Source: Peribacillus simplex (lineage in GTDB: Bacteria; Bacillota; Bacilli; Bacillales; DSM-1321). Taken from it: a stretch of DNA of 64,000 nucleotides. Where the stretch lies: positions 2,322,001 through 2,386,000 of the forward strand of contig NZ_CP126106.1 of assembly GCF_030123325.1 (NCBI RefSeq), written 5' to 3'. Shown in pieces: positions 51,612 through 62,049 of the stretch. A model generated the notes under the pieces. It was not told the DNA's origin. It did not search any database and saw only the letters and a list, made by a program, of their open reading frames with translations. The translations under genes were made by a program, and so were the position numbers. How positions within the stretch are numbered: the first letter of the stretch is position 1; every line of letters begins with the position of its first letter.

Positions 51612-52466
51612 TTGGAACATCTTCCTTTTAAATTATTAGTAAAGGAAAAATTTGACCATTTATCGGCAGGTCAAAAAAAAGTTGCCGCTTACCTGATTGA
51701 AAATTTGGATGAAGCCGCCTTTAAAACGGCATTTCAAATTGGTCGGGAAGCGGAGGTTAGTGAAACGACGGTCATTCGGTTTTCCTATTCATTAGGATTT
51801 GAAGGGTTTAGTAAAATGCAGGCCAGAATTCAAAAACAGCTGCTGCACCAAAATCATATGGACATATCCAATAGTGATTCGATTCTCCGCATTGATGACA
51901 AGCAAGATCCATTCACCAAAGTGATAGAAAACGAAGTTCATATTTTAAGACATCTATTAGATCATACGAACGTTCAGGATATATGGAGAGCAGTCGATGT
52001 CTTGATCCAGGCTGACCAAATATTAATTGCAGGGCATCGCATTTCCCATGCCGCAGCCTATTGGTTTTCCTATACGCTAAGTTCGTTAAGGGAAAATGTA
52101 AGTTTATGTTCACCAACAGGTGACTTCTATGAGAAGTTTTGTAACCTCACTAACAAGTCTGTGATAGTCGTTTTTTCCTTTCCGAGGTATGCGAATGAAA
52201 CATTAAAAGTTGCTGAGTGTGCCAAAGAACAAGGAGTTTGTTTAATTTCAGTTACAGACCGCCTGCTGTCACCTGTTGGCCGCATCGCTGATATTGCATT
52301 GACAACTGAAGAAAACGCAGAAACCGGAACCAATTCAATCGCTTCCGTCATCAGCTTATTGGACTTGGTTATTGCAGGCATACATCAAAAGGACGAAAAA
52401 CGGATCCACACCCATCAGCAAAAATTAGAAAGGCTATATTCAAGTTATGAAGTGTTTAATGAATGA
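51612..52466 (+). CDS. MurR/RpiR-family transcriptional regulator
   Basis: 284 residues. N-terminal HTH_6 (SAGQKKVAAYLIENLDEAAF, SETTVIRFSYSLGFEGFSK) and a SIS sugar-isomerase-like domain at about 120-250 (ILIAGHRISHAAAYWFSY, VIVVFSFPRYA). TTG start with AAAGGGG. It heads an amino-acid operon and likely controls it; the SIS domain presumably binds a phosphorylated or acylated effector. Confidence 0.88.
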   Translation: MEHLPFKLLVKEKFDHLSAGQKKVAAYLIENLDEAAFKTAFQIGREAEVSETTVIRFSYSLGFEGFSKMQARIQKQLLHQNHMDISNSDSILRIDDKQDPFTKVIENEVHILRHLLDHTNVQDIWRAVDVLIQADQILIAGHRISHAAAYWFSYTLSSLRENVSLCSPTGDFYEKFCNLTNKSVIVVFSFPRYANETLKVAECAKEQGVCLISVTDRLLSPVGRIADIALTTEENAETGTNSIASVISLLDLVIAGIHQKDEKRIHTHQQKLERLYSSYEVFNE

Positions 52467-52513
52467 GTCTTTTAATAAAGTTAAAATTCATGTAAAGGAG
52501 GAGGTGCATCATT

Positions 52514-53644
52514 ATGAACCCGATTCAATATATTGATCAGCATCAAGAATCATTGATAAAGTCCTACCATGACCTGCATGCTTTGGCTGAGCCAAGCTGG
52601 CAGGAGGAAAGATCGTCTTGCTACATATTAAAATGCCTTAGGAAAGCGGGAATGACCACAAAAACATTTAAAAGCCATCATGGAATCATTGCCGAGATTC
52701 CAGGCATCTCCAAAAAGGTCGTGGCATTAAGGGCTGATATGGATGCGCTTGTTCAGGAAGTAGATGGAGTTGTAAAGGCCAATCATTCATGTGGACATGA
52801 CGCACATAGCACAATGGTTTTATATACAGCATTGGCCATTGCCTCCAGTGGAATCCGGCCTAAACATACTCTCCGATTCATATTTCAGCCTGCGGAAGAA
52901 AAAGGAGAAGGCGCCCTTCAAATGATCAATGATGGAGCATTGGAGGATGTTACATATTTATTCGGGGTACATGTAAGACCCAGTACGGAGGTTCCTTATA
53001 TGAAAGCTTCCCCTGTCATTGTCCATGGCTCAGCCGAAACGATAAGGGGAACAATCAAAGGTTTACAAGCCCATGCATCCCGACCGCAAGATGGAATAAA
53101 TGTCATCGAGGCAGCAGCTTTGCTTATACAAAAATTACAGCAGATTAATCTAGATACCGAAACTTCTTATTCAATCAAAATGACTCAATTTCAAACAAAC
53201 AACAATGTATCAAACGTTATCCCGGAAACAGCTGACTTTGCAATTGATGCAAGAGCTCAATCAAATGATGTAATGAATGAATTAAATCGCTTATCAGAGG
53301 AAGCTTTTGACCAGACAATGCAACAAACTGAAACATCCATCTCCTGGTCTGCGGAAGAATTCGTCCCAGCTGCGAGTTTGCATGAAAAAGCCATAAAGCT
53401 GGCTGAAGCCGCCATTGGAGAAATCCTTGGGACGGAAAATGTCGTTCCGGTCTGCATTTCTCAAGGAGGAGAGGATTTTCACTTTTATACAGCCAAAAAT
53501 CCTGATATAACAGCAACCATGATAGGGTTAGGCTGCGATTTAACGCCTGGTCTGCACCATCCGGATATGAAGTTTAATTTACGAGCACTTATTTATGGAA
53601 CGAAAATTTTAATTAACACAGTAATGATGGCGACAGAAGAATAG
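52514..53644 (+). CDS. M20-family N-acyl-amino-acid deacylase
   Basis: 376 residues. HSCGHDAHSTMVL metal motif at about 95-107, FQPAEEKGEG with the catalytic Glu, and GLQAHASRPQDG in the lid domain. In this operon it should remove the N-acyl (probably succinyl or acetyl) group from an L-amino acid. AAAGGAGGAGG lies just upstream of the ATG. Confidence 0.87.
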   Translation: MNPIQYIDQHQESLIKSYHDLHALAEPSWQEERSSCYILKCLRKAGMTTKTFKSHHGIIAEIPGISKKVVALRADMDALVQEVDGVVKANHSCGHDAHSTMVLYTALAIASSGIRPKHTLRFIFQPAEEKGEGALQMINDGALEDVTYLFGVHVRPSTEVPYMKASPVIVHGSAETIRGTIKGLQAHASRPQDGINVIEAAALLIQKLQQINLDTETSYSIKMTQFQTNNNVSNVIPETADFAIDARAQSNDVMNELNRLSEEAFDQTMQQTETSISWSAEEFVPAASLHEKAIKLAEAAIGEILGTENVVPVCISQGGEDFHFYTAKNPDITATMIGLGCDLTPGLHHPDMKFNLRALIYGTKILINTVMMATEE

Positions 53645-53680
53645 AATTTTTTCGATAAAAATCTACTGAAGGGGTGTTTT

Positions 53681-55165
53681 ATGGAAAATACCGCACATAC
53701 ATCACAAACCGGGGATCAAACAGCTACTGATGGAAAACAACTGGAGCGCAAACTCAAGCCAAGGCATCTTTCCATGATTGCAATCGGCGGAACCATTGGA
53801 ACGGGGCTATTTTTAGCAAGCGGTTCCATTATTCATACTGCGGGTCCCGGAGGAGCTGTAGCAGCTTATATAATTGCCGGAATCATGGTTTACTTCCTGA
53901 TGACAAGCTTAGCCGAAATGGCTGCCCTCATTCCTATTACAGGCTCTTTTAGTACCTATACATCAAGGTTTGTCGATCCGGCTTTAGGATTTGCGATCGG
54001 ATGGAACTATTGGTATAACAACGCAATCGTAGTCGCGTTGGAATTGGCGGCTTCCTCCCTGATCATGAAATATTGGCTGCCTTCTGTTCCAGGCATCATT
54101 TGGAGCGCATTATTTCTTGCCCTCATATTTGGCCTGAATGTTTTATCGGTAAAAGGATATGGAGAATCAGAATTCTGGTTTGCCATTATAAAGGTTTTGA
54201 CGATTATCATTTTTATAGCAGTGGGGTTATTGATGATTGTAGGAATCATGGGAGGGGATGCCGTAGGTTTTGAAAATATCACCAAAGGAGAGGCACCGTT
54301 TAAAGGAGGCTTTTTATCCGTTATAAGTGTCTTTATGGTGGTCGGATTTGCCTTCCAAGGCACCGAGTTAGTAGGAATTGCGGCCGGCGAGAGTGAAAAT
54401 CCGAGAAAAAATATACCCAAGGCCATTAAGCAAATCTTCTGGAGACTGCTCTTGTTTTATGTATTGGCGATAATCGTGATTGGATTTTTAATCAGCTATA
54501 ATGACCCGCGTTTGTTAAGCTCTGATATAGAAGATATTGCGGTAAGTCCCTTCACTTTAGTTTTTCAAAACGCTGGACTTGCGATCGCTGCATCGGTTAT
54601 GAATGTGGTCATTCTTACTTCTGTTCTTTCTGCAGGCAATTCCGCCATGTACGGTGCTTCTCGTGTCCTTTGGGTGCTGGCAAAAGAAGGCAAAGCCCCT
54701 TCGTTTCTAAAAAAAGTGAATTCAGGCGGCATTCCAGTTAACGCTGTGTACTTTTCTACCATCGTTGGGATGGCAGCTTTCCTGACCTCTCTTTTCGGCG
54801 AAGGCATGATTTATTCTTGGTTATTGAATGCTGCAGGATTATCCGGCTTTTTATCCTGGTTAGGAATTTCGATTACACATTATCGATTCAGGAAGGCATA
54901 TATTGCACAAGGAAGAGACTTGAAGGATTTGCCTTATGTATCAAAATGGTACCCCTTCGGTCCGATATTAGCCACATTATTATGTGTTACGGCTATCCTG
55001 GGACAAAATTACTCTGCCTTTTTCGGCCCTGAGATCGACTGGTATGGAATATTAATTTCTTATATCGGGCTTCCTTTATTTTTCCTGGCTTTTCTAGGTT
55101 ATAAAATCGTAAAGCGAACAAAAATGATTCCATTGCAAGAGGCTGATTTCAGTAAAGTTGAATAA
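53681..55165 (+). CDS. Amino-acid permease (APC/AAT family)
   Basis: 494 residues, about 12 helices. LKPRHLSMIAIGGTIGTGLF is the AAT signature in helix 1, and AFQGTELVGIAAGESENPRK follows. Resembles lysine/aromatic amino-acid permeases. It presumably imports the D- or L-amino acid processed by neighbouring enzymes. GAAGGGGTG precedes the ATG. Confidence 0.87.
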   Translation: MENTAHTSQTGDQTATDGKQLERKLKPRHLSMIAIGGTIGTGLFLASGSIIHTAGPGGAVAAYIIAGIMVYFLMTSLAEMAALIPITGSFSTYTSRFVDPALGFAIGWNYWYNNAIVVALELAASSLIMKYWLPSVPGIIWSALFLALIFGLNVLSVKGYGESEFWFAIIKVLTIIIFIAVGLLMIVGIMGGDAVGFENITKGEAPFKGGFLSVISVFMVVGFAFQGTELVGIAAGESENPRKNIPKAIKQIFWRLLLFYVLAIIVIGFLISYNDPRLLSSDIEDIAVSPFTLVFQNAGLAIAASVMNVVILTSVLSAGNSAMYGASRVLWVLAKEGKAPSFLKKVNSGGIPVNAVYFSTIVGMAAFLTSLFGEGMIYSWLLNAAGLSGFLSWLGISITHYRFRKAYIAQGRDLKDLPYVSKWYPFGPILATLLCVTAILGQNYSAFFGPEIDWYGILISYIGLPLFFLAFLGYKIVKRTKMIPLQEADFSKVE

Positions 55166-55327
55166 TCTTCTTTTGTTCAAAAAACAGGAGAGTATTTCAT
55201 CTTAAACATAGTATTTAAATGATAGCTCCAGTGCCTAGTAACGACAAGCCGTCGGCAGTGGTAATTACTTGTCCATCTTATGTTGGGTCGAAAAAGGCAC
55301 TTGAGCTTTATTCCTAGGAGGTTGGAC

Positions 55328-56158
55328 ATGACGAAAACACAGGAAATTGCAATTCGTTCTCTTCATCGAATTGAAGAGCTAGAGGACGTAAGAAAGCTAG
55401 AATCCGCCATTTGGGGAGAAAACGACTCGATCCCCACACACCAAACCATAACAGCTGTGAAAAACGGTGGTTTGGTTCTAGGAGCTTATTGCGAGGAGAA
55501 GCTGATCGGATTTCAGTACAGCTTTCCGGGATTCAATGGGCAAACAGCCTATCTTTGTTCACATATTCTAGGAATAGATGAGCAATTCCGCAACAAAGGA
55601 ATAGGGGAGAAGTTAAAGTTAGCCCAACGTGAGGAAGCGTTAAAGCTTGGCTTTTCCCTTATTACCTGGACTTACGATCCTTTGGAAAGTATTAATGGGT
55701 ATTTAAATATAGCCAAGCTTGGTGGGGTCTGTTCCACATATATCGCAAACTGCTATGGCGAAATGGACGATCTTTTAAACAGCGGAATTCCATCTGACCG
55801 CTTTCTTGTCGAATGGCATATTGGTAAAAAGGAGACAACGGATTCTAGTGGACGGGGAATCCCGCTGGAATTTGTGATGGAAAACTCGCTTATTCAATGG
55901 GAGACCATCGAAAAGGGAGTGCCTGTTCCTTCTTGCACCCTTCCACTGCCTGAACAAGAATGTGATACAGCTTTTGTGGCCATTCCAAAAGACTTCCGAA
56001 CAATAAGGGGCACAAATAGTCAAGCAGCCAATGAATGGCGGATGAAAACCAGGGACACATTTACCGATTTATTTCAGCAAGGATGGGAGGTAACAGATTT
56101 TATAAAGAATTCCATGACGGAAATTCCCGTTCAGTTTTATGTGCTGACAAGGAAATAA
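55328..56158 (+). CDS. GNAT-type acyltransferase linked to N-acylamino-acid racemase (COG3375 type)
   Basis: 276 residues. N-terminal GNAT fold with acetyl-CoA site ILGIDEQFRNKGIGEKLKLA (Q/R-x-x-G-x-G) at about 75-95, followed by a second half special to this group. These proteins occur next to MenC-like racemases; in Geobacillus a homologue succinylates D-amino acids for racemisation. AGGAGGTTGG selects ATG 55328 over the earlier in-frame start at 55280. Confidence 0.8.
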   Translation: MTKTQEIAIRSLHRIEELEDVRKLESAIWGENDSIPTHQTITAVKNGGLVLGAYCEEKLIGFQYSFPGFNGQTAYLCSHILGIDEQFRNKGIGEKLKLAQREEALKLGFSLITWTYDPLESINGYLNIAKLGGVCSTYIANCYGEMDDLLNSGIPSDRFLVEWHIGKKETTDSSGRGIPLEFVMENSLIQWETIEKGVPVPSCTLPLPEQECDTAFVAIPKDFRTIRGTNSQAANEWRMKTRDTFTDLFQQGWEVTDFIKNSMTEIPVQFYVLTRK

Positions 56159-56269
56159 GCAGGTGAATTTTAATAAGAGCTCGTAATTTCAGGCTGCTGT
56201 CAGCCTATTTAATAAAAAATTGGTAAGACTGTGTCTTTTAACAGTATTATCACAAAGGAGAATTTCCAA

Positions 56270-57385
56270 GTGAAAATTAAACAAGTTATTCTAAGGCATC
56301 TTAAACTAGACCTGCTTGAACCTTTTACAACTAGCTTTGGGACCGAATACAATAGGGATTTCATCCTTGTAGAAGCAAAAAGCGATGATGGCATTTCCGG
56401 TTGGGCTGAATCGGTTGCGATGCTCGACCCTCTGTATAATGAAGAAACCTTAAAAACAAACTGGCATATACTCGAGGATTATCTAATTCCAATTATCCTT
56501 AAAAATGAAATCAAGCATCCGGATGAACTCTCTGAAAAATATTTCTCCCATATTCGCGGCAATTATATGGCAAAAGCCGCTTTAGAGGGTGCAGTTTGGG
56601 ATCTGTATGCGAAAAAGCAAGATGCTTCACTCTCAAGTGTATTAGGTGGAACAAAAAAGAAAATTGAAGTGGGGGTAAGCATCGGGATAAAGGACTCGAT
56701 CGATTCGACCCTAGATATGATTGAAGCTCGTCTCGGTGAAGGCTATAAACGCTTTAAACTAAAAATCAAACCGGGCTGGGATGTTGAATTAATAGACAAG
56801 GTCCGAAAAGTATATCCTGAAATCCCGCTCATGGCAGACGCAAATTCAGCTTATACCTTACAAGATATAGATCGGCTATCCGCCTTGGATGATTATAAAT
56901 TAATGATGATTGAACAGCCGCTTGCCTATAACGATATTATTGACCATGCAGATTTACAGTCAAGGTTAAAAACACCTATTTGCCTGGACGAAAGCATTCA
57001 CTCCTTAGAGGATGCAAGGAAAGCTATTAAATTAGGCAGCTGTAAAATTATTAATATTAAGATTGGTCGTGTCGGAGGTTTGACTGAATCCAAGAAAATA
57101 CATGATTTATGTCTTGAACATGAAATTCCGCTATGGTGTGGGGGTATGCTGGAATCAGGCATTGGAAGAGCGCATAATATTGCCATTACATCGCTGCCAA
57201 ACTTTACTCTTCCGGGAGATACGGCAGCTTCCTCGCTCTACTGGGCAGAAGATATCATTGACCCTGAAGTTACAGTGGAAAACGGAATAATCAAAGTTCC
57301 GGAATTGCCCGGAATTGGCTATGAACCAAGCTTGGAAAAAATCAATAAGTATACTATACATAGTCAAACATTTAATTTAAGTTAG
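56270..57385 (+). CDS. N-acylamino-acid racemase / o-succinylbenzoate synthase family
   Basis: 371 residues, enolase superfamily. LGGTKKKIEVGVSIGIKDS, KRFKLKIKPGWD (the KxK motif), PLMADANSAY, MIEQPLAY, CLDESIHS and INIKIGRVGGLTE, that is Lys, Asp, Glu, Asp and Lys catalytic positions. In this operon racemase activity on N-acyl amino acids is more likely than menaquinone synthesis. GTG 56270 is chosen for AAAGGAG nine bases upstream; the frame extends to 56231. Confidence 0.85.
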   Translation: MKIKQVILRHLKLDLLEPFTTSFGTEYNRDFILVEAKSDDGISGWAESVAMLDPLYNEETLKTNWHILEDYLIPIILKNEIKHPDELSEKYFSHIRGNYMAKAALEGAVWDLYAKKQDASLSSVLGGTKKKIEVGVSIGIKDSIDSTLDMIEARLGEGYKRFKLKIKPGWDVELIDKVRKVYPEIPLMADANSAYTLQDIDRLSALDDYKLMMIEQPLAYNDIIDHADLQSRLKTPICLDESIHSLEDARKAIKLGSCKIINIKIGRVGGLTESKKIHDLCLEHEIPLWCGGMLESGIGRAHNIAITSLPNFTLPGDTAASSLYWAEDIIDPEVTVENGIIKVPELPGIGYEPSLEKINKYTIHSQTFNLS

Positions 57386-57440
57386 AAGTAGTTAAAAGAA
57401 AAAGGGCAGTCACTAGCTTCAACATCTATTTTCCTTACAT

Positions 57441-57483
57441 AAAGGCATGATTCCCCATGAAGGGAACATGCCTTTTTTTAAAC
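57441..57483 (+). terminator. Terminator of the racemase operon
   Basis: AAAGGCATGATTCCC pairs with GGGAACATGCCTTT then a T run; loop CATGAA. Confidence 0.9.
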
Positions 57484-57564
57484 AAAACAATAATGATTGG
57501 AAGTACTTGAAATGCCACGGCAAAGATAAAGACTAACGGATGATTTCTTGTGATTACTCCTTTT

Positions 57565-58407
57565 TCACCAAACATTTTTGAAATTACCAATGACTTTATG
57601 AGCTGGCATGGCAGAAATAAATGCACGATCATCTATACTTTGTACAGTTTGACATAATTCTGCCCATTGGATATTCACAATCACACAAAGTATGACTTGT
57701 TTTTCACTATGTGAGTAAGCCCCTAAAGCTTCCCAAGATGTAACACCGCGATGGAAAGCTTGATTGAGAGCTTCAGATATCTCTGCTCCCTTATCCGTCA
57801 CTATAATTACTGAACTTCTTTCCGCAATATTAAGTAAGGATTCATACGTTTTAGCTCCTACATATAACGAAAGAATGGTAAACATAGCTGCCTGAACATC
57901 AAAAATTACAGCAGATATAGCAACAATTATCAGATTAACGATAAGACCAAATTTAGAAATGGACAGATTTTTGTGTTTTGCAATGATCCGTCCAAGGACA
58001 TCCAATCCGCCATTTGAGCCGCCTACACGAAGCATGATGGCTCCGCCAGCAAACGAAACTATACCCCCGAATATTGAGGCTAAAATAACATTTTCTGTCC
58101 ACATGAGACGAATAGGGATAAAGTGTAAGAATATGGTGTCAGAAATGACGGCAAGAATCGTATAAATGATAAATTTTTTCCCTAAATGGATATATCCTAA
58201 GATTAAAAGTGGAATATTATAGATAAAATACTGCACTCCCACTGACCAATGAAAAAAGTGGTACAAAATCATACAAATCCCAATGATACCTCCAGAAAGT
58301 AAATTAGCTGGAAGTAATAATGTATTTGCACCAATAGCAATTAACAAACTACCAAATATAATACTCAATACCTCAATAACAATACGGTATTTCCCTTTAT
58401 TTCTCAT
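57565..58407 (-). CDS. YitT-family membrane protein (DUF161/DUF2179)
   Basis: About 280 residues. Five to six membrane segments (SIIFGSLLIAIGANTLLLPA, IVSFAGGAIMLRVGGSNGG and so on), then the soluble DUF2179 domain (ERSSVIIVTDKGAEISEALN, HRGVTSWEALGAYSHSEKQ). Function unknown in the family. AAAGGATG selects ATG 58407 over the earlier start at 58452. Confidence 0.87.
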   Translation of the reverse strand: MRNKGKYRIVIEVLSIIFGSLLIAIGANTLLLPANLLSGGIIGICMILYHFFHWSVGVQYFIYNIPLLILGYIHLGKKFIIYTILAVISDTIFLHFIPIRLMWTENVILASIFGGIVSFAGGAIMLRVGGSNGGLDVLGRIIAKHKNLSISKFGLIVNLIIVAISAVIFDVQAAMFTILSLYVGAKTYESLLNIAERSSVIIVTDKGAEISEALNQAFHRGVTSWEALGAYSHSEKQVILCVIVNIQWAELCQTVQSIDDRAFISAMPAHKVIGNFKNVW

Positions 58408-59155
58408 ATTGCATCCTTTCTTCAATTTAATGGTAAAATAGAATATTCTCATTCAGAATTATACATGAAAATTTGATTAAACGTATACTACTTGTAGGAA
58501 AAACAATTCAACAATCTAATCCGTTTGGTACAGAATAAAAAATTTTTTAAGCCATACTCACCCTATAATTTGATAGATATAATAAATTAAACGTAATGGC
58601 TCGTATATGTACAAAGTTATAAGTGATTCAGTATCTATTAAACATTCATTTATCGACATTTTCCAAAACATTCATCTTATTAATGGGCAATAAATCTATT
58701 ATGAGGAAGATAAAAAGGCGTCTATGCGAACATCATAGATGCCTTTTATTTTATTAAGAATTGAAAGAGGAGAATATTCTTGTTTTTCGGTATGTCCTAA
58801 GATGTATGGCTAAGAGAAGGCTATATCAAAGTCATGAGAGCAAAGTCTTCTTTATATTCTAAAAAAATTATCGTTCTCTGATAATTCAATAATTTTAGTT
58901 TCTTCAATTAAACCTTGGTCAATACTTGACATTCTTTCTCTTAAAATAGGGACTATGTATTGTCGTTTTATATCTTTTGATAATTAAAAAATAGTATCAA
59001 GTTGGTAAATAAGTAATATAATGAGGATTTTGCGCATATAAAGAAAAAACACTATCCAGATTCTTTAATTAAAATTCAAAGCATAAACAATCAATGATTT
59101 CTTAATAGTCAATACAGCTTTTATTGTGAGAATTAAGGAAAATGATAGGTAGAAG
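58408..59155. other. Intergenic region before the xanthine dehydrogenase operon
   Basis: AT-rich, no supported gene. One clear hairpin (58709-58752) is listed separately. The operon promoter probably lies in the last 150 bases. Confidence 0.5.
58709..58754. terminator. Hairpin terminator
   Basis: AAAAGGCGTCTATG pairs with CATAGATGCCTTTTATTTT around CGAACAT. No gene ends directly before it on either strand. Confidence 0.75.
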
Positions 59156-59764
59156 GTGACAAACATGGAAGCAATCGTCCTAGCTGCTGGATATTCCAGC
59201 CGAGCGAATGCATTTAAAATGACTTTGCCGATGGGGCAAATGAGTGTGTTGGAGCAAACGATCTCTAAATTTGAAGGATTATGCAGCAGGGTCATCGTCG
59301 TAGCTGGGTTTCAAGCGGAAATCATCCAAGAGGTAATTGCCAAAATCATCAGTGAAAATGCCTATTCATTTAAGATCAAGTTTGTTTATAATGAAAACTT
59401 TAACCAGGGAATGTTTCATTCCATTCAAAGGGGCTGCAACGAAGTAAATGCCCCAACCTTCTTTATAACACCCGGAGATTGTCCGCTTGTTAAAAAAGAG
59501 ACTGTTCAGCTACTAGCAAAACACAAAGGAAACGTAGTTATTCCCAGCTTTGACTATAAAGGCGGCCATCCCATTAAATTATCAAGCGAAGTGAAACAGA
59601 AAATTCTTGAAACCAATCCAGAGAGTAATTTGCGTGCGGTCCTGAGCGGTTACGAAAAGCAATACATGAATGTGGATGATGTGGGAGTATTAATGGATGT
59701 TGATACACCGGAGGATTACCAAAAAGCCATTGATTATGCTAAAGCTTTAAATTTCTCGAAGTAA
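59156..59764 (+). CDS. MobA-like NTP transferase (molybdenum-cofactor cytidylyltransferase, PucB/MocA-like)
   Basis: 202 residues. AIVLAAGYSSR nucleotide motif, with F/K of FKMTLPMG and TPGDCPLV metal region. Such proteins add CMP to molybdopterin for xanthine-dehydrogenase-type enzymes. First gene of the operon that includes three enzyme subunits and XdhC. Confidence 0.85.
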   Translation: MTNMEAIVLAAGYSSRANAFKMTLPMGQMSVLEQTISKFEGLCSRVIVVAGFQAEIIQEVIAKIISENAYSFKIKFVYNENFNQGMFHSIQRGCNEVNAPTFFITPGDCPLVKKETVQLLAKHKGNVVIPSFDYKGGHPIKLSSEVKQKILETNPESNLRAVLSGYEKQYMNVDDVGVLMDVDTPEDYQKAIDYAKALNFSK

Positions 59765-59889
59765 AACTATAATTAAAAACTACGGAAATCTTGAATAGAA
59801 ATGAATAATTCTCATTGATAAAATCGTAGGCAGAGGTTTCTATTCAGAATATGTCCCTTTAAAAAAATGAGTCGAAGGGTGTTGTTGCA

Positions 59890-62049
59890 ATGAATCTCAA
59901 AGACATAAGCACCTCAGTGCCCAAAAAGGACCATAAAGGTAAAGTATCGGGCCAGTTGCCCTATATTAGTGACGTGAAAGTGGAAAATATGGTTTATGGT
60001 GTTTTGTATCGATCGCCAATTGCTTATGGAAAAATCATATCCATTCAATTACCTAACCTTCCAGAAGGGTATGAAGCTGTTGGAGCAGAGCATATCCCAG
60101 GACCGAATTATGTCAAAATTATCAAAGAAGATCAGCCCATTTTTGCCAATGAGTGGGTCAATTATATTGGTGAGCCGATTCTCATGCTCACGGGCAAAGA
60201 CCTGGATATCCTGTACAGTTTGTTAAATGGAGTGAAGGTTGAATTTGAAGAACATCAGGCTATCTATACATTGGACGAAGCGATCAAGCAAAAATCAGCA
60301 TCCTTAGTTTTGGCAAGCTATGAATTTGGGGAAAGCTTAGAGAACATTTCAGCTATCGAGCAGGGAGCACATCAAATCATCGAAGAAGAATATGATACGG
60401 GTTATCAGGAGCATGTCTACCTTGAGCCGCAAGGAATGCTCGCCGTTTATAAGGATGATGAAATTGTCGTCCAGGGATCGATGCAATGTCTTTATTATAT
60501 AAAAAATGCATTGCTAAGCGCATTAGCCTGTAGTGACGATGAAGTTAGAGTTGTTCAAAGTCCTACCGGCGGAGGTTTTGGCGGCAAAGAAGATTATCCT
60601 TCGATGATGGCTTGTCACGTAGCCGTTGCCGCAAGAGCAATCAAAAAATCGGTAATGCTCGTGTTCGACCGTTCTGAGGATATGCTGGTCACGACGAAAA
60701 GGCATCCGGCCAAACTCAAATATCGAACGGCCCTTGATAAGGAAGGAAATATTTTGAGCATGTGTGTTGACATCTTTCTCGATGGAGGGGCAAATGTGGG
60801 ATTGAGCTCTGTCGTGCTGCAGCGCGCATTAATAAACGGTGCCGGTGTTTATAAAATTCCGCATTTTCATGCAAAAGGCTATGTCTTAAAAACCAATACC
60901 GTTCCGAACGGCGCCTTCAGAGGCTTTGGTGCTCCACAAAGCTTTGCCGGAATCGAAAGTCATATTGGACATCTTAGTAAACTGGCAAAAATCGACCCGC
61001 TTGAATATAAACGAAAATACCTCGTCAAACAAGGAGACCCCACCATCACCAAAGGTAAATTCCGCGACCCGATATTAGTGGAAGAAATGATTGAAGACGT
61101 ACTAAACGTGTCAGAATACAAAAAGAAAAAAGAAGACTTTCAGCGCTTAAATCAACAAAATCAGCGCTATAAAAAAGGCATAGGAACTTCGTTGTTCCTC
61201 CACGGCTGTGGATTTACAGGCAGTGGCGAAAGAGATCATATTAAAGCAACGGTGAAGCTGGTTAAATCAAAGGACGACCAGGTATCACTAAAAATCTCAA
61301 ACTCTGATATGGGACAAGGTATTTTGACGACGTTGTGTAAAATTGTCGCCAAAGAACTTAACCTCCCGTTCGAAGATATTTTGTACCCTTATCCCGACAC
61401 AAAAGAGGTTCCCGACTCGGGTCCGACCGTAGCTTCCAGGACGACGATGATTGTCGGAAAATTGCTTGAACGAGCCGCAAAAAAACTTAAGGATCAGTGG
61501 CAAACAGGGGAGGAACAGGAAGTAGTTGAACACTATGTTCACCGTGAAATGATTCCTTGGGACGAGAAAACCTTCACTGGAGATGCATACCCGGCTTATT
61601 CATGGGGCGTTAATATCGTTGAAGTAGAAGTTGATACGTTAACAGGAAATATAAAGTTAGAAAAAGTATATGGCAATTATGAAGTTGGGAAGGTCATCGA
61701 TGAACGGATTATGAAAGGTCAAATTGACGGTGGTTTGGCTCAAGGGCTAGCATACGGTTATCTAGAAAAGATGACGTCAAAGCAAGGCAGAATCCAACAA
61801 AAAAGCATATCTGATTATGGACCGCCGACTTCATTGGATATTGTTTCAATTGAAAGCAAGGTCTTTGATAACCCCTATGCTGATGGTCCATACGGGGCGA
61901 AGGGCGCAGGTGAATTGACTTTAATCGGAGGGGCTCCAGCAGTCCAAGCTGCAATCGAGGATGCCCTGCAAACTTCTTTTCAGCAAATTCCGATTACACC
62001 GGAAGTCATTATTGAAAGTCTTTGGATGAAAGAAGGTGAAGAGGGTTGA
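59890..62049 (+). CDS. Xanthine dehydrogenase-type molybdopterin subunit (PucD/XdhA-like)
   Basis: 719 residues. N-terminal Ald_Xan_dh domain, then TGGGFGGKEDYPS (Gln-loop equivalent), FRGFGAPQ substrate/Mo contact, GSGERDHI and YGAKGAGELTLIGG with the catalytic glutamate. Oxidises purines or other N-heterocycles at the Mo centre. It overlaps the [2Fe-2S] gene by about 4 bases. The nearest Bacillus relative is PucD. Confidence 0.88.
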   Translation: MNLKDISTSVPKKDHKGKVSGQLPYISDVKVENMVYGVLYRSPIAYGKIISIQLPNLPEGYEAVGAEHIPGPNYVKIIKEDQPIFANEWVNYIGEPILMLTGKDLDILYSLLNGVKVEFEEHQAIYTLDEAIKQKSASLVLASYEFGESLENISAIEQGAHQIIEEEYDTGYQEHVYLEPQGMLAVYKDDEIVVQGSMQCLYYIKNALLSALACSDDEVRVVQSPTGGGFGGKEDYPSMMACHVAVAARAIKKSVMLVFDRSEDMLVTTKRHPAKLKYRTALDKEGNILSMCVDIFLDGGANVGLSSVVLQRALINGAGVYKIPHFHAKGYVLKTNTVPNGAFRGFGAPQSFAGIESHIGHLSKLAKIDPLEYKRKYLVKQGDPTITKGKFRDPILVEEMIEDVLNVSEYKKKKEDFQRLNQQNQRYKKGIGTSLFLHGCGFTGSGERDHIKATVKLVKSKDDQVSLKISNSDMGQGILTTLCKIVAKELNLPFEDILYPYPDTKEVPDSGPTVASRTTMIVGKLLERAAKKLKDQWQTGEEQEVVEHYVHREMIPWDEKTFTGDAYPAYSWGVNIVEVEVDTLTGNIKLEKVYGNYEVGKVIDERIMKGQIDGGLAQGLAYGYLEKMTSKQGRIQQKSISDYGPPTSLDIVSIESKVFDNPYADGPYGAKGAGELTLIGGAPAVQAAIEDALQTSFQQIPITPEVIIESLWMKEGEEG

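Noticed and set aside
57435..57632. 65-codon minus-strand frame with hydrophobic stretch
   Set aside because: It overlaps the racemase terminator and the 3' end of the YitT gene; no start with a ribosome site.
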